Part shown: positions 9,301-16,220 of the stretch, in pieces | Position numbering within the stretch: position 1 is the stretch's first letter | How the letters are laid out: every line of letters starts with the position of its first letter | Assembly (NCBI GenBank): GCA_937952285.1 | Contig: CALFZE010000004.1 | Coordinates: 1-39,272 of the forward strand | Reading direction: 5' to 3' | Source: UBA2428 sp002343545 | GTDB taxonomy: Bacteria; Bdellovibrionota; UBA2428 | Length of the DNA: 39,272 nt | Translations under genes and position numbers: made by a program | The notes under the pieces: generated by a model | Told to the model about the DNA's origin: nothing | Databases searched by the model: none | What the model saw: the letters and a program-made list of their open reading frames with translations, nothing else

Positions 9301-9450
9301 ACTCACGACGCATTCGTCGTCGTCTTGCGAAAGGACCCAGAACGCGGTCGATCCCCGCGTCAGCGTCACGCCTTGCGACCAAGCGCGGGGCGACGCGTTC
9401 TCTTGAACGGCTTTGAAAAGATCGGCGACGACGCTCGGCGAATAACTCAT
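6397..9450 (-). CDS. SWIM zinc-finger SNF2-family DEAD/H helicase
   Basis: A 1017-residue protein from ATG 9450-9448. The N-terminal SWIM zinc finger has C73-x-C75-x6-C82-x-H84. A long SNF2-associated region follows. The helicase core starts after residue 560: motif I DMGLGKT with K607, motif II DEAQ at 686-689, motif III SGTPVENR, and motif VI QAADRAHRIGQ near the end. This is a Swi2/Snf2-type double-strand-DNA translocase, often annotated as a HepA/RapA-like helicase. Known relatives remodel protein-DNA complexes, but the target here is unknown. The frame is open further upstream to about 10008, but that part crosses the thiamin riboswitch and is not protein-like. The gene is divergent from the thiamin operon, and no clear promoter was found. 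Confidence 0.9.
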   Translation of the reverse strand: MSYSPSVVADLFKAVQENASPRAWSQGVTLTRGSTAFWVLSQDDDECVVSLKIPGLLMSPKVTLWPSQSEWDCDCEGAENPCAHVAATVIALKKGDLKEGAEAPAPGAPAGASGSASLARFHYRFLRSPEGLRFERSVALEGGTRKPFAGQLMSYLSGVRAGRVSGPEIMAAKEDFAADQALAAYRGEPLDRKRLEALFSALSSDQAIYLDEKAVTISSARLLLQHECADEGEGYRLRRIRNPQVTEAFPHGVVLCGDTLQLVQPVFLTPEERSWIEGATSYFPPSKEGLLAGTILPRLRKKISIRVTSLRLPQAIEIPPRVELRLERDQGPQGQACLSVLANVVYGDPPLWQLNYDTMELNLTRESVASGRKPPSVQRNPELERQLMRKLSTELQLQPGRRVRYVGAEAVDFVRKVEGQWDAAGDGLDAYRAESRELEAVVEVGERDGYSFGVHFRVPGEKGGEGKTASFEAVFRAWQQNSNEVPLLDGSWAKLPSDWVARHGKKVRDFLAAREASEGDKVPPHRVPELATLCAELSEGGAGASFPDSLAKLRTRFEDFRRIEDAELPRDLTAQLRVYQRQGVSWLSFLRDSGLGAMLADDMGLGKTLQMLCAIKGRTLVVAPTSVIFNWAQEIRKFRPSLKVTMYYGAKRELDPRADVVLTSYGVLRLDQERLRAEEWDTIVLDEAQTIKNPDSQVARAAHSLRAKFRAALSGTPVENRLDDLWSQFHFLQPGLLGTRDDFLERYARPIGRGEVEIASRLKRKVKPFILRRLKREVAPELPPRTELVLHCELTTEERATYDAILASTKAEVIRNLEGGGSVLEALEIILRLRQAACHPALIPGQKADTSSKLELLAETIEESIAEGHKSLIFSQWTSFLDLIGAELGCRGVRFSRIDGSTRDRQGLVNEFQGDGGPPVMLISLKAGGVGLTLTAADHVFILDPWWNPAVEDQAADRAHRIGQPNPVFIHRLVARDTVEEKILALQENKKDLARAVLDEGGAALQLTRQDLMDLLT

Positions 9451-9477
9451 GGTGTGAAGCGCCTTAGGAAAACAGAT

Positions 9478-9535
9478 TTGACGGAGCGAGGAAAGGGGCG
9501 TTAACGAAGAGCGTCCGTCCGCGAAGCGTGGACGG
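9478..9535 (+). promoter_or_regulatory. Promoter and 5' hairpin of the thiamin operon
   Basis: TTGACG (9478-9483), a 17-nt spacer and TTAACG (9501-9506) form a likely promoter. The transcript would begin near 9513, just before a hairpin in which CCGTCC (9515-9520) pairs with GGACGG (9530-9535), extendable inward by GCG/CGT. The riboswitch follows directly. Confidence 0.45.
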
Positions 9536-9539
9536 CGAA

Positions 9540-9635
9540 AACCCAAACGGGGAGCTGCCAATCGAGGCGGCTGAGAGGTCAGGTTCTCCTGACGACCCGC
9601 AAAACTTGATCCGGATAATGCCGGCGAAAGGAGAC
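9540..9635 (+). promoter_or_regulatory. TPP riboswitch (THI element)
   Basis: The conserved THI-box landmarks are present in order: ACGGGGAGC near 9548, GGCTGAGAGG at 9568-9577, the GACCC-type segment (GACGACCCGC) at about 9590, then TTGATCCGGATAATGCCGGCG (shortened here as GATCCGGATAATGCCGG, 9607-9623), and GAAAGGAGA leading into the start at 9638. The GGAG of the final element doubles as the ribosome binding site, which suggests translational control: TPP binding would hide the site and silence thiM-thiE, thiD and tenA. This is the classical gene context of the riboswitch. Confidence 0.93.
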
Positions 9636-9637
9636 CC

Positions 9638-11074
9638 ATGGCGAACGAAGCCATTGCCCCCCCTCCCCTGTCCCGATTGCGCGAGCGCAACCCGCTCGTG
9701 CTGAATCTCACGAACGCCGTCGTCACGAACTTCACCGCGAACGCGCTTCTCTCGCTCGGAGCCTCGCCGCTTATGGCCGGCGCGCCCGAAGAGATCGAGG
9801 ACCTCGTGGCCATCGCGGGCGCCGTCGTGCTGAACATCGGTACGCTCGACGGGCCCCAACTCCACGCCATGGAGATCGCCGCGAAGCGAGCCGCGGCGCT
9901 CGGGCGACCGCTCGTGCTGGATCCCGTCGGGGTCGGCGCGACCCCCTTCCGGCGCCGCAGCGTCGAGCGTCTGCTCACCACGGGAGCCGTGCGCGTGCTA
10001 CGCGGCAACGCCTCCGAAATCCTCGCGCTCGGCGGGGAAACTTCGCGCGCGAAGGGCGTGGACAGCGGCGACGCGGTCGCGGACGCCGTTCGCGCCGCGC
10101 GGCGACTCTCGGACGCCTACCGTTGCGTCGTCGCCGTCAGCGGCCCGGTCGACCAGGTCGTCTCGGGAAGCCGACGCGCGCGGCTGCGCGGCGGCGACCC
10201 GCTCATGACCAAGGTCACGGGGCTCGGCTGCTCGGCGAGCGCCCTCGTCGGCGCCTTCCTCGGCGCGGGACTCGATCCCTTCGGCGCCGGCGTCGCGGCG
10301 CTCGAAGTGAATTCGGTGGCCGGGTCGATCGCGGCTGCCGGCGCGGCGGGCCCCGGCCGCTTTGCCCCCCTTTACCTCGACGCGCTCCATGCGCTCAGCG
10401 CCGAAACGCTCGCCGCCCGCGGGACGCCCGATCTCGGCCTTTACCTCGTTTTCGACGCAGCTACGGATTCTCCGCACGGCCCCGAGCGTCTCTTCGACGC
10501 CGCGGCCGACGCGGGCGCGCGCGTCGTGCAGATCCGCGGCAAAGCCTTGGACGACGAAGCGCTGCTCGCTTTGACGAAACTCGCCGTCGCGAGCCTTCGC
10601 CCGCGCGGCGTGCGCGTGCTCGTCAACGACCGCGTCGAGGTCGCGCGCCGCGCCGAAGCCGACGGCGTCCACCTTGGCGCGGGAGACGAGGCCTGGACGA
10701 GCGCGCGGCAAAGGCTCGGCGCGCGCGCGCTCATCGGCGTTTCGGTCGAGAGCCTCGACGAAGCCCGCGCCCTCGAAGAAGCCGACATCGACTATCTGGG
10801 GGTCAGCGCGATCTTCCCGACGCCCACGAAGGGCGACCTGCGCACGCTGTGGGGCCTCGAGGGGCTGCGGCGCCTGCGCGCCGAGTCCTCGCACCGTCTC
10901 GTCGCGATCGGCGGCCTCGACGAATCGAACGCTTTCGAGGTCGCGCGGAGCGGCGCGGACGGATTGGCTTTCGTCTCGGCCTTCGCGCGGGCGCCCGATC
11001 CGCGATCCAAGGGCGAAAACCTGCGTCGCCTCATCGTGCGCGGATTTGCGAGCCGGAACGGAGGCGTCGCTTGA
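9638..11074 (+). CDS. thiM-thiE: Hydroxyethylthiazole kinase / thiamine-phosphate synthase fusion
   Basis: A 478-residue fusion. Residues 1 to about 262 match ThiM, which phosphorylates 4-methyl-5-hydroxyethylthiazole: PLVLNLTNAVVTNFTANALL at the start, VLDPVGVGA, RGNASEILAL and the catalytic GLGCSASALVGAF. Residues about 266-478 match ThiE, which joins thiazole phosphate and HMP-PP to thiamin phosphate: VVQIRGKALD, VNDRVEVA, DGVHLG, IGVSVES, YLGVSAIFPTPTKGD, VAIGGLDESN and GLAFVSAF. The order ThiM-ThiE is the reverse of the yeast Thi6 fusion. Both halves keep their signature motifs, so both should be active. The gene is first in the riboswitch-controlled operon, with GGAG 6-7 nt upstream of the ATG. 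Confidence 0.93.
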   Translation: MANEAIAPPPLSRLRERNPLVLNLTNAVVTNFTANALLSLGASPLMAGAPEEIEDLVAIAGAVVLNIGTLDGPQLHAMEIAAKRAAALGRPLVLDPVGVGATPFRRRSVERLLTTGAVRVLRGNASEILALGGETSRAKGVDSGDAVADAVRAARRLSDAYRCVVAVSGPVDQVVSGSRRARLRGGDPLMTKVTGLGCSASALVGAFLGAGLDPFGAGVAALEVNSVAGSIAAAGAAGPGRFAPLYLDALHALSAETLAARGTPDLGLYLVFDAATDSPHGPERLFDAAADAGARVVQIRGKALDDEALLALTKLAVASLRPRGVRVLVNDRVEVARRAEADGVHLGAGDEAWTSARQRLGARALIGVSVESLDEARALEEADIDYLGVSAIFPTPTKGDLRTLWGLEGLRRLRAESSHRLVAIGGLDESNAFEVARSGADGLAFVSAFARAPDPRSKGENLRRLIVRGFASRNGGVA

Positions 11075-11892
11075 GCGCGCTCCGCTACCGTCGCGCGCTG
11101 ACGATCGCCGGATCCGACAGCGGCGGAGGCGCCGGGATCCAGGCGGACCTCAAAGTCTTCGCCGCGCTCGGCGTTTACGGCGCGAGCGCGATCACGGCGC
11201 TCACGGCGCAGAACACGCTCGGCGTTCAATCCATCCAAGCGCTGCCCGCGGACTTCGTGCGCGCCCAGATCCACTCCGTCTTGGGCGATATCGGCGCCGA
11301 CGCCGTGAAGATCGGCATGCTCGAACGCGCCGAGATCATCGAAGCGGTGGCGGAAGCCCTCGCGAGTCACCCCGGGCTCCCGATCGTGCTGGACCCCGTC
11401 ATGGTCGCCAAGGGCGGTGCCTTCTTGCTACGTCCCGAAGCCGTCGAGAGCCTGCGACGCAAGCTCCTCCCTCGGGCGGCCGTCTTGACGCCGAACCTAC
11501 CGGAGGCGGAAGCGCTTCTCGGGCGCCGCATCGAGAGCGACGCCGACTTCGAAGACGCCGCGCGGGACTTCCTCGATCTTGGATGCCAGGCCGTCTACCT
11601 CAAGGGCGGGCACCGCGAAGGCCCCGTCGTGGCCGACTACTTCCGGCGCCGAGCGGGACACGACGAAGGGGGCTTCTGGCTTCGCTCGGAGCGCGTCGAA
11701 ACGCCGAACGTGCACGGGACGGGCTGCAGCCTGGCTTCGGCGATCGCGGCGTTTCTCGCGCGCGGATACGACGTCGAAGGCGCCGCGCGATCCGCGCACG
11801 CTTACTTGGCCCGCGCCGTGACCGAAGGGGCGCGCTACCGGCTCGGCGCCGGCCACGGCCCCGTCCACCATTTCGCGGGAGTCTGGCCGTGA
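11071..11892 (+). CDS. thiD: Hydroxymethylpyrimidine/phosphomethylpyrimidine kinase
   Basis: A 273-residue ribokinase-fold enzyme that phosphorylates HMP to HMP-P and HMP-PP, the pyrimidine substrate of ThiE. Motifs are TIAGSDSGGGAGIQADLK near the start, TALTAQNTLGV, KIGML, VLDPVMVAKGG, LTPNLPEAEALL, YLKGGH and the catalytic anion-hole GTGCSLASAIAAFLA. Length fits the single-domain ThiD family (about 266). The start is TTG at 11071, sharing the TTGA overlap with the thiM-thiE stop, with GGAGG 6 nt upstream. A longer in-frame reading exists inside thiM-thiE but is not needed. Translational coupling with the preceding gene is likely. Confidence 0.92.
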   Translation: MSALRYRRALTIAGSDSGGGAGIQADLKVFAALGVYGASAITALTAQNTLGVQSIQALPADFVRAQIHSVLGDIGADAVKIGMLERAEIIEAVAEALASHPGLPIVLDPVMVAKGGAFLLRPEAVESLRRKLLPRAAVLTPNLPEAEALLGRRIESDADFEDAARDFLDLGCQAVYLKGGHREGPVVADYFRRRAGHDEGGFWLRSERVETPNVHGTGCSLASAIAAFLARGYDVEGAARSAHAYLARAVTEGARYRLGAGHGPVHHFAGVWP

Positions 11893-12569
11893 GCTTCGTC
11901 GCCTCGCTGACCGCCTCGCCCGAAATCCAGACGTGGCTACGTCTCACGATCGCGCACCCCTTCAACGAAGAGCTGGCGCGGGGCGCGCTCGACGCCGATC
12001 GCTTCCGCGACTACCTCCGGCAAGACTCGCTTTACCTCGTGGACTTCGGCCGCGCGCTCGCCTTGACCGCCGCCAAGACGGAGCGGGCCGGCGACGCGGC
12101 TCGCCTTCTAAGCTTCGCCCAAGGCTGCCTCGCGGCCGAGCACGCGATGCACCGGGACTACTTCGCGCTTTACGGCGTGGCGTCGCTCGGCGTCCCGACG
12201 CCGACTTGCCTGCTCTACACGAAGTTTCTCGTCGCCACCGCCTACGAGCGCGGGCCGGCCGCGAGCCTGGCCGCGCTGCTGCCCTGCTTCTGGGTCTACC
12301 GCGAGGTCGGCGACGCCATCCTCAAGCGGTCAAGCCCGTCGAATCCTTATCGACGTTGGATCGAGACTTACGGGGGCACGGCGTACGCGGCGACCGTCGA
12401 CGAGGCGATCGCGCTCACGGACACGATGGCCGCGCTCGCGTCGGAGTCCGAGCGCGCCGAGATGCGCGCGGGCTTCGAGACGTCGTGCCGATTCGAGTGG
12501 ATGTTTTGGGACGCGGCCTACCGTCGCGAGACGTGGCCGCCCCCTTTGCCTACGGCTTCGGGTTCTTGA
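11889..12569 (+). CDS. tenA: TenA-family aminopyrimidine aminohydrolase/thiaminase II
   Basis: A 226-residue helical protein of the TenA family, which hydrolyses degraded thiamin (aminopyrimidines) to HMP for reuse. Motifs include YLRQDSLYL with the substrate-contacting Asp, LAAEHAMH, YTKFLVATA and ALLPCFWVYREVG with the catalytic Cys at 133. WIETYGG and FEWMFWDAAYRRE near the C-terminus supply the remaining active-site Glu. The start is GTG in a GTGA overlap with the thiD stop. With thiM-thiE and thiD it completes a salvage route: TenA makes HMP, ThiD activates it, ThiM activates thiazole, ThiE joins them. Its last 20 bp overlap the convergent nuclease gene. Confidence 0.92.
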   Translation: MSFVASLTASPEIQTWLRLTIAHPFNEELARGALDADRFRDYLRQDSLYLVDFGRALALTAAKTERAGDAARLLSFAQGCLAAEHAMHRDYFALYGVASLGVPTPTCLLYTKFLVATAYERGPAASLAALLPCFWVYREVGDAILKRSSPSNPYRRWIETYGGTAYAATVDEAIALTDTMAALASESERAEMRAGFETSCRFEWMFWDAAYRRETWPPPLPTASGS

Positions 12570-13578
12570 GGAGAAGCGCGTCGAGCTCGAGCTTCTGCGC
12601 GGCTTCGTCGGCGGGGGCGATCCTCGCCTTCTCGGCCATCGCGTTCAGCATGCCCGCAAGGCGATAGCCCGCGAGCACGACCTGCTTGCGGAGCACGGGC
12701 AAAGCGCGCTGGATGTACGCCATCTCGATCTTCGGAACAAGCTCCTTGCGGTAAGAACCGTTGACGACCTTGCCCGTCCGGGGATCGACGCGCTTGCAGT
12801 ACGGAGGGTTCTCCATGCCGTAGGGAGCGACGTTCGGGTAGGCGATCTTGTGGAGGTCGCGGCTTTCCTGGTACCAGACCGTCGGGGGATCCTTCGTGAC
12901 CTTTTCGAAGTCGATCGCCGCGTTTTCCTTGAGCGCGAGATCGCCCATCTCGAGGTAGCCGAACCAGCGCTTCTGACCGTTCGCGCCGCCACCCGTCGCG
13001 CGCTGGAACTCATGCTGGACGTAACGGATGAGGTCTTCGTCCCAAACCGTGTGGAGGTTCGTGCGACGGTACGTCATCTCGTGCGCGCCGCGGTCGAAGC
13101 GAACGTCCGGATCCATCCAATCGACGTCGCAAAGATTCCCGCCGCGGTCCTGGCCGTTCCCGACGTGGAGGGGTGGGTGGACGTCGCCCACGACGTGGGC
13201 GAGGTAGCGGATCAGCACCATCTTTTGCGTACGGCTTAGCTTGTCGCCCGTGAGCAAGGCGGGAGCCTGTTGGATGATCGTGTCCGAGTCGTGATCGACG
13301 CGCTTGGCCGGATCGAGGCCCGTCTGATCGTAAGGAATCTCGACGAAGTGAAAAGGCGAGAAAGCCGCGTAACGCTTATCCGAACGGACTTGGTCGGGGT
13401 ACACCGAGGAAACCGCGAGCGGCTCGGGACCGATGATGTCGTAGACGAGGCGCTTGGCGGCCGGGCTCAAGCGCCCCTGCGCGATGTAGCCGACGGCGCC
13501 GTGACCGATGTCTCCCCACCCGAAAGCGGAGGACATCGAAAGGGAAGCGATCAAAAACAAGCCTTGGGTTTTCGTCAT
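12550..13578 (-). CDS. Exported S1/P1-type zinc nuclease
   Basis: A 342-residue protein with a signal peptide (1-20) ending AFG, so the mature protein begins at W21 (WGDIGHGAVGYIA). In the P1 nuclease family the free N-terminal Trp helps bind the catalytic zinc cluster, and that position is kept here. Other family ligands are H26, FHFVEIPYD, LAHVVGDVHPPLHV, and DRGGN with NLHTVWDEDLI. The enzyme should cut single-stranded DNA and RNA in the periplasm or outside the cell, for nutrient scavenging or degradation of foreign nucleic acid. The C-terminal extension of about 60 residues beyond the family core is unassigned. Likely transcribed from an extended -10 promoter at the start codon. Confidence 0.9.
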   Translation of the reverse strand: MTKTQGLFLIASLSMSSAFGWGDIGHGAVGYIAQGRLSPAAKRLVYDIIGPEPLAVSSVYPDQVRSDKRYAAFSPFHFVEIPYDQTGLDPAKRVDHDSDTIIQQAPALLTGDKLSRTQKMVLIRYLAHVVGDVHPPLHVGNGQDRGGNLCDVDWMDPDVRFDRGAHEMTYRRTNLHTVWDEDLIRYVQHEFQRATGGGANGQKRWFGYLEMGDLALKENAAIDFEKVTKDPPTVWYQESRDLHKIAYPNVAPYGMENPPYCKRVDPRTGKVVNGSYRKELVPKIEMAYIQRALPVLRKQVVLAGYRLAGMLNAMAEKARIAPADEAAQKLELDALLLKNPKP

Positions 13579-13593
13579 GCGAGCAGGTTAGCA
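13579..13593 (-). promoter_or_regulatory. Extended -10 promoter of the S1/P1 nuclease gene
   Basis: On the minus strand TG-C-TAACCT (13593-13585) lies 6 nt from the ATG at 13578, without a Shine-Dalgarno site. The rest of the 191-bp gap up to 13770 holds a possible TTGACC (13640-13645) for the rightward gene, but no convincing -10. Confidence 0.5.
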
Positions 13594-13769
13594 GAGCCCC
13601 GAAAAGGCGAAAGACGGCCCTTTGACCTTTCGTTCCGTCGGGGGCGAGATCCGAACAAATCGTAACATTTTAAGCACCCTCGAAGCTCGTCGCGGAAAAC
13701 GTCGAAGGGGTTCAAGGTGATCCCAGACGGGCCAAACACGGACCGTCGACACACAAAAAGGAGTTCACC

Positions 13770-14387
13770 ATGACCAAGTCCATCTTCGGAATCACTCTCC
13801 TCCTCGGCGCCCTCGCCTCGCTGCCCGCCGACGCGCGACGCGGCGGCGGACGCGACGACTCGCGCAACGATCGCGGCGGATCCGCCCCGGGTCGCGTGGA
13901 CCTCGTTCGCGGCACCCAGAACTGGTTCTTGCAGGAATCGGCCGAGCACTTGCTCCGCGACGAAGAAGCCACCAACGCGACGCGCGCCCAGACGCTGAGC
14001 CAGGTGCAGGTCTCGCTCCTCTCCCCCGCCCAAACGCAGGTCGACCTGAGCTTCGCGGACGCCGGTCCCCGTCAGGCGCTTTGCAACATGATCGACGAAA
14101 GTTCCCGCGGCGGCAGCGTCCTCAAGAAGGACGTCCGTTGCGAAGGCGCTCCCGACCGCAGCGGCCGCGACCGCCCGCGCGGCACCCGCGCCGACCAGCT
14201 CGGCGAAGCGATCGAGCATTCGCTGCGCGCCGAACGCGCGGCCCGCGCCGTCGACTTCGTCAAGGCAAGCGCGCAGTACAACGAAGCCGCCACGGCAATC
14301 GCCGTCGAGCTGCTCTCCGTCACGAACGAGCGCGTCGGCTACCTCTGCCAAGTCCGCGGCGGCTCGAGCGTCAGCTGCCGCAAGTAA
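13770..14387 (+). CDS. Exported protein of unknown function
   Basis: A 205-residue protein. A signal peptide (residues 1-22, hydrophobic core GITLLLGALASL, cleavage probably after ADA) is followed by a disordered Arg/Gly/Asp-rich stretch (23-42) and a mixed helical domain. Four cysteines lie in the mature part (around 104, 122, 196 and 203), which would allow two disulfides after export. A second basic low-complexity stretch lies near 127-142. I do not recognise the family. The start is clear: AAAAAGGAG 6 nt before ATG. It stands alone between the nuclease and rsuA and ends 3 bp before the convergent rsuA stop. Confidence 0.65.
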   Translation: MTKSIFGITLLLGALASLPADARRGGGRDDSRNDRGGSAPGRVDLVRGTQNWFLQESAEHLLRDEEATNATRAQTLSQVQVSLLSPAQTQVDLSFADAGPRQALCNMIDESSRGGSVLKKDVRCEGAPDRSGRDRPRGTRADQLGEAIEHSLRAERAARAVDFVKASAQYNEAATAIAVELLSVTNERVGYLCQVRGGSSVSCRK

Positions 14388-14390
14388 GCT

Positions 14391-15098
14391 TCAGCCCCCG
14401 ATCGGGATCGTCTCGATCGGCAGGAGGCGGTGGGCCCCCGTAGCGACCCCCTCGAGGGTCCACTCGCCGAAGCGGCTCCGGTGCAAGGTCTCGACGCTCG
14501 ATCCCACGGCCGCGAACATGCGCCGGACCTGGTGGTAACGCCCTTCCCGCAGCGTCACGCGGGCGCGGAGCGGCTCCAGGATCTCCAACTTCGCCGGCAA
14601 ACAGGGCTTCGGCTCGCCGCGAAGCTTCAGCTCTCCCGAAGCGAAGGCGGCGATCGCCGTCGCTTCGACCGGTCGGGCCAAACCGACTTCGTAGATCTTC
14701 TCGACGTGCCGCTTGGGCGAAGTCCAGCGGTGCACGAGCTCGTGCCGATCCGTCAGGAGCAGCAAGCCGCTCGTGTCCTTGTCGAGTCGCCCCACGCTCA
14801 CGACCTGGGGCGAACGCAGATTCCAACGCGCCGGCAGCAAATCGTAGACCGTCGGTCCCTCGGACTCGTCGTGGGTACAGGCGTAACCGACCGGCTTGTG
14901 CAGCAGAACGAGCAAGCCCTGCGGATGGTCGAGCGCTTCGCCGTCGAAACGCACCCGCGAAGGATCGAGGCGTGACTCCGGGGTGACTTCCGCGCCTTCG
15001 CATTCCACGCGGCCTTCCTGAATCCAGCGCGTCGCCTCGCGACGACTGCCGTAGCCGAGCGAAGCGATGAGTTGATCGAGACGGGGAAAGCGGCTCAT
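14391..15098 (-). CDS. rsuA: 16S rRNA pseudouridine synthase, RsuA family
   Basis: A 235-residue protein of RsuA length (E. coli 231). An N-terminal S4 RNA-binding domain (about 1-55, with SLGYGSRREATRWIQEGRV) is followed by the pseudouridine synthase core: LVLLHKPVGY, YDLLP, the catalytic loop GRLDKDTSGLLLLT with D106, KIYEV, and REGRYHQVRRMFAAVG. RsuA makes pseudouridine 516 of 16S rRNA. RluE and RluF are related, but the length and S4 domain favour RsuA. The start at 15098 forms an ATGA overlap with the stop of the upstream metallo-hydrolase gene, so the two are cotranslated. Upstream in-frame sequence is inside that gene and is not used. Confidence 0.88.
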   Translation of the reverse strand: MSRFPRLDQLIASLGYGSRREATRWIQEGRVECEGAEVTPESRLDPSRVRFDGEALDHPQGLLVLLHKPVGYACTHDESEGPTVYDLLPARWNLRSPQVVSVGRLDKDTSGLLLLTDRHELVHRWTSPKRHVEKIYEVGLARPVEATAIAAFASGELKLRGEPKPCLPAKLEILEPLRARVTLREGRYHQVRRMFAAVGSSVETLHRSRFGEWTLEGVATGAHRLLPIETIPIGG

Positions 15099-16147
15099 TC
15101 GACGGACTCCCACCACGGCGTGCGCGGCCAAGCGCCGCCGCCCAAGCCCACGACTTCGCCGATACGAGGCGTCACGAGCTCGAGCCCCGCGTCGGCGGCG
15201 GACCGCGAAACGCGACGGATCGGCTCGCGCCAATCGTGCAGGCTCAGGACGAACTTACCCCAATGAACGGGAAGCAAAGCGCGGGCCCGAAGGTGGGCCG
15301 CCGCGAGGACCGTCTGCTCCGGGAACTGGTGCACGTAGGGCCAATCCTCGTTGTACTGGCCGCATTCCAGCAGCGCGAGATCGAAGGGGCCCAAGCGATC
15401 GCCCACTTGGCGCAGGCCCGGATCGTAACCCGAGTCGCCACCGACGAAGACCCGAAATTCCCCCACCCGCAACGCGAAGGAGCACCAAAGCGTCGCGCAA
15501 CGGCGAAGGCCTCGACCCGAAAAATGACGGGCCGGCGTCGCGGTGATCTCGACGTCGTCGAAGAGACGCGAGGATTCCCACCAATCGAGTTCCACGATCC
15601 GCTCCGCCTCGATCCCCCAGGCTTCGAGATGGGCGCCGACCCCCAAGGGAACGACGAAGCGCCCCACCCGGTCTTTCAAGGCCCGGATGCTGCCGTAATC
15701 CAGGTGATCGTAGTGGTCATGCGTGACGAGCAAGGCATCGATGCGCGCGGGCATCTCGGCGGGGCCGTAGGCGTCCGTTCCCGCGAAGGCCCGCACGGCG
15801 AAGGGGACGGGCGCGGCGTAACCGCTGAAAACGGGATCCACGAGCAAGGTCCGACCCCGGTACCGCAGCAGATAAGAAGAATGGCCGAACCAGACGAGCG
15901 AGGGCGAGAGGTCGGGCAGCGTCCGCAAATTCGTCCGCACGAAGGGCAACGGCGAACTCGGCCGGCGCGCCGGCGAGCGCCGGAAGAGCGCCCTAAAGAG
16001 AAGCGCGAAAATCGAAACGCCCGGACGCATCATGGGCGTCGGCTCCGCGTTCACGAAGACGCCGTCGCGATACTGGGCCGAACGGCGCATGCGCTCGCGA
16101 CGCGCGCCGGTCGCCCGGGCCCCGAGGACCGACCACAAAGAAAGCAT
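15095..16147 (-). CDS. Metallo-beta-lactamase-fold hydrolase, NAPE-PLD/UlaG-like
   Basis: A 350-residue protein with the metallo-beta-lactamase metal-binding motif THDHYDHLD (H143, H145, D147, H148), the further ligands ARHFSGRG and GGDSGYDPG, and PVHWGKF near the end. The domain arrangement (strand WFGHSSYLLRYRGRTLLVDPVF before the HxHxDH motif) is that of COG2220, which includes N-acyl-phosphatidylethanolamine phospholipase D and UlaG. The substrate is unknown. Residues 42-56 contain a short hydrophobic run, possibly a membrane-associated helix. It overlaps rsuA by 4 bp downstream, and the upstream gap is shared with the divergent DTW gene. An extended -10 box supports the start chosen. Confidence 0.82.
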   Translation of the reverse strand: MLSLWSVLGARATGARRERMRRSAQYRDGVFVNAEPTPMMRPGVSIFALLFRALFRRSPARRPSSPLPFVRTNLRTLPDLSPSLVWFGHSSYLLRYRGRTLLVDPVFSGYAAPVPFAVRAFAGTDAYGPAEMPARIDALLVTHDHYDHLDYGSIRALKDRVGRFVVPLGVGAHLEAWGIEAERIVELDWWESSRLFDDVEITATPARHFSGRGLRRCATLWCSFALRVGEFRVFVGGDSGYDPGLRQVGDRLGPFDLALLECGQYNEDWPYVHQFPEQTVLAAAHLRARALLPVHWGKFVLSLHDWREPIRRVSRSAADAGLELVTPRIGEVVGLGGGAWPRTPWWESVE

Positions 16148-16220
16148 GTTTCCGTTCTACCACGGGTCCCGCCGCACGGGAGCGTTGCGCGGCTCGCCTT
16201 TCTGGCTATATTCGTCGTCG
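16148..16220. promoter_or_regulatory. Back-to-back divergent promoters
   Basis: Minus strand: TG-G-TAGAAC (16162-16154), 6 nt from the ATG at 16147. Plus strand: TTGCGC (16185-16190), a 16-nt spacer and TATATT (16207-16212), 8 nt from the ATG at 16221. Neither gene has a Shine-Dalgarno site, so both transcripts would be leaderless or nearly so. Confidence 0.5.

Noticed and set aside
6538..9504. A 988-codon open frame on the plus strand opposite the SNF2 helicase
   Set aside because: Same high-GC shadow effect; the minus-strand product has all helicase motifs and this one has none.
9451..10008. N-terminal extension of the SNF2 helicase frame
   Set aside because: It crosses the TPP riboswitch and the start of thiM-thiE and reads as low-complexity Arg/Ser-rich sequence; the SWIM-domain protein starts naturally at 9450.
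10123..12667. Several long Arg-rich frames inside thiM-thiE, thiD and tenA
   Set aside because: Out-of-frame shadows of conserved thiamin genes, with no independent motif or start signal.
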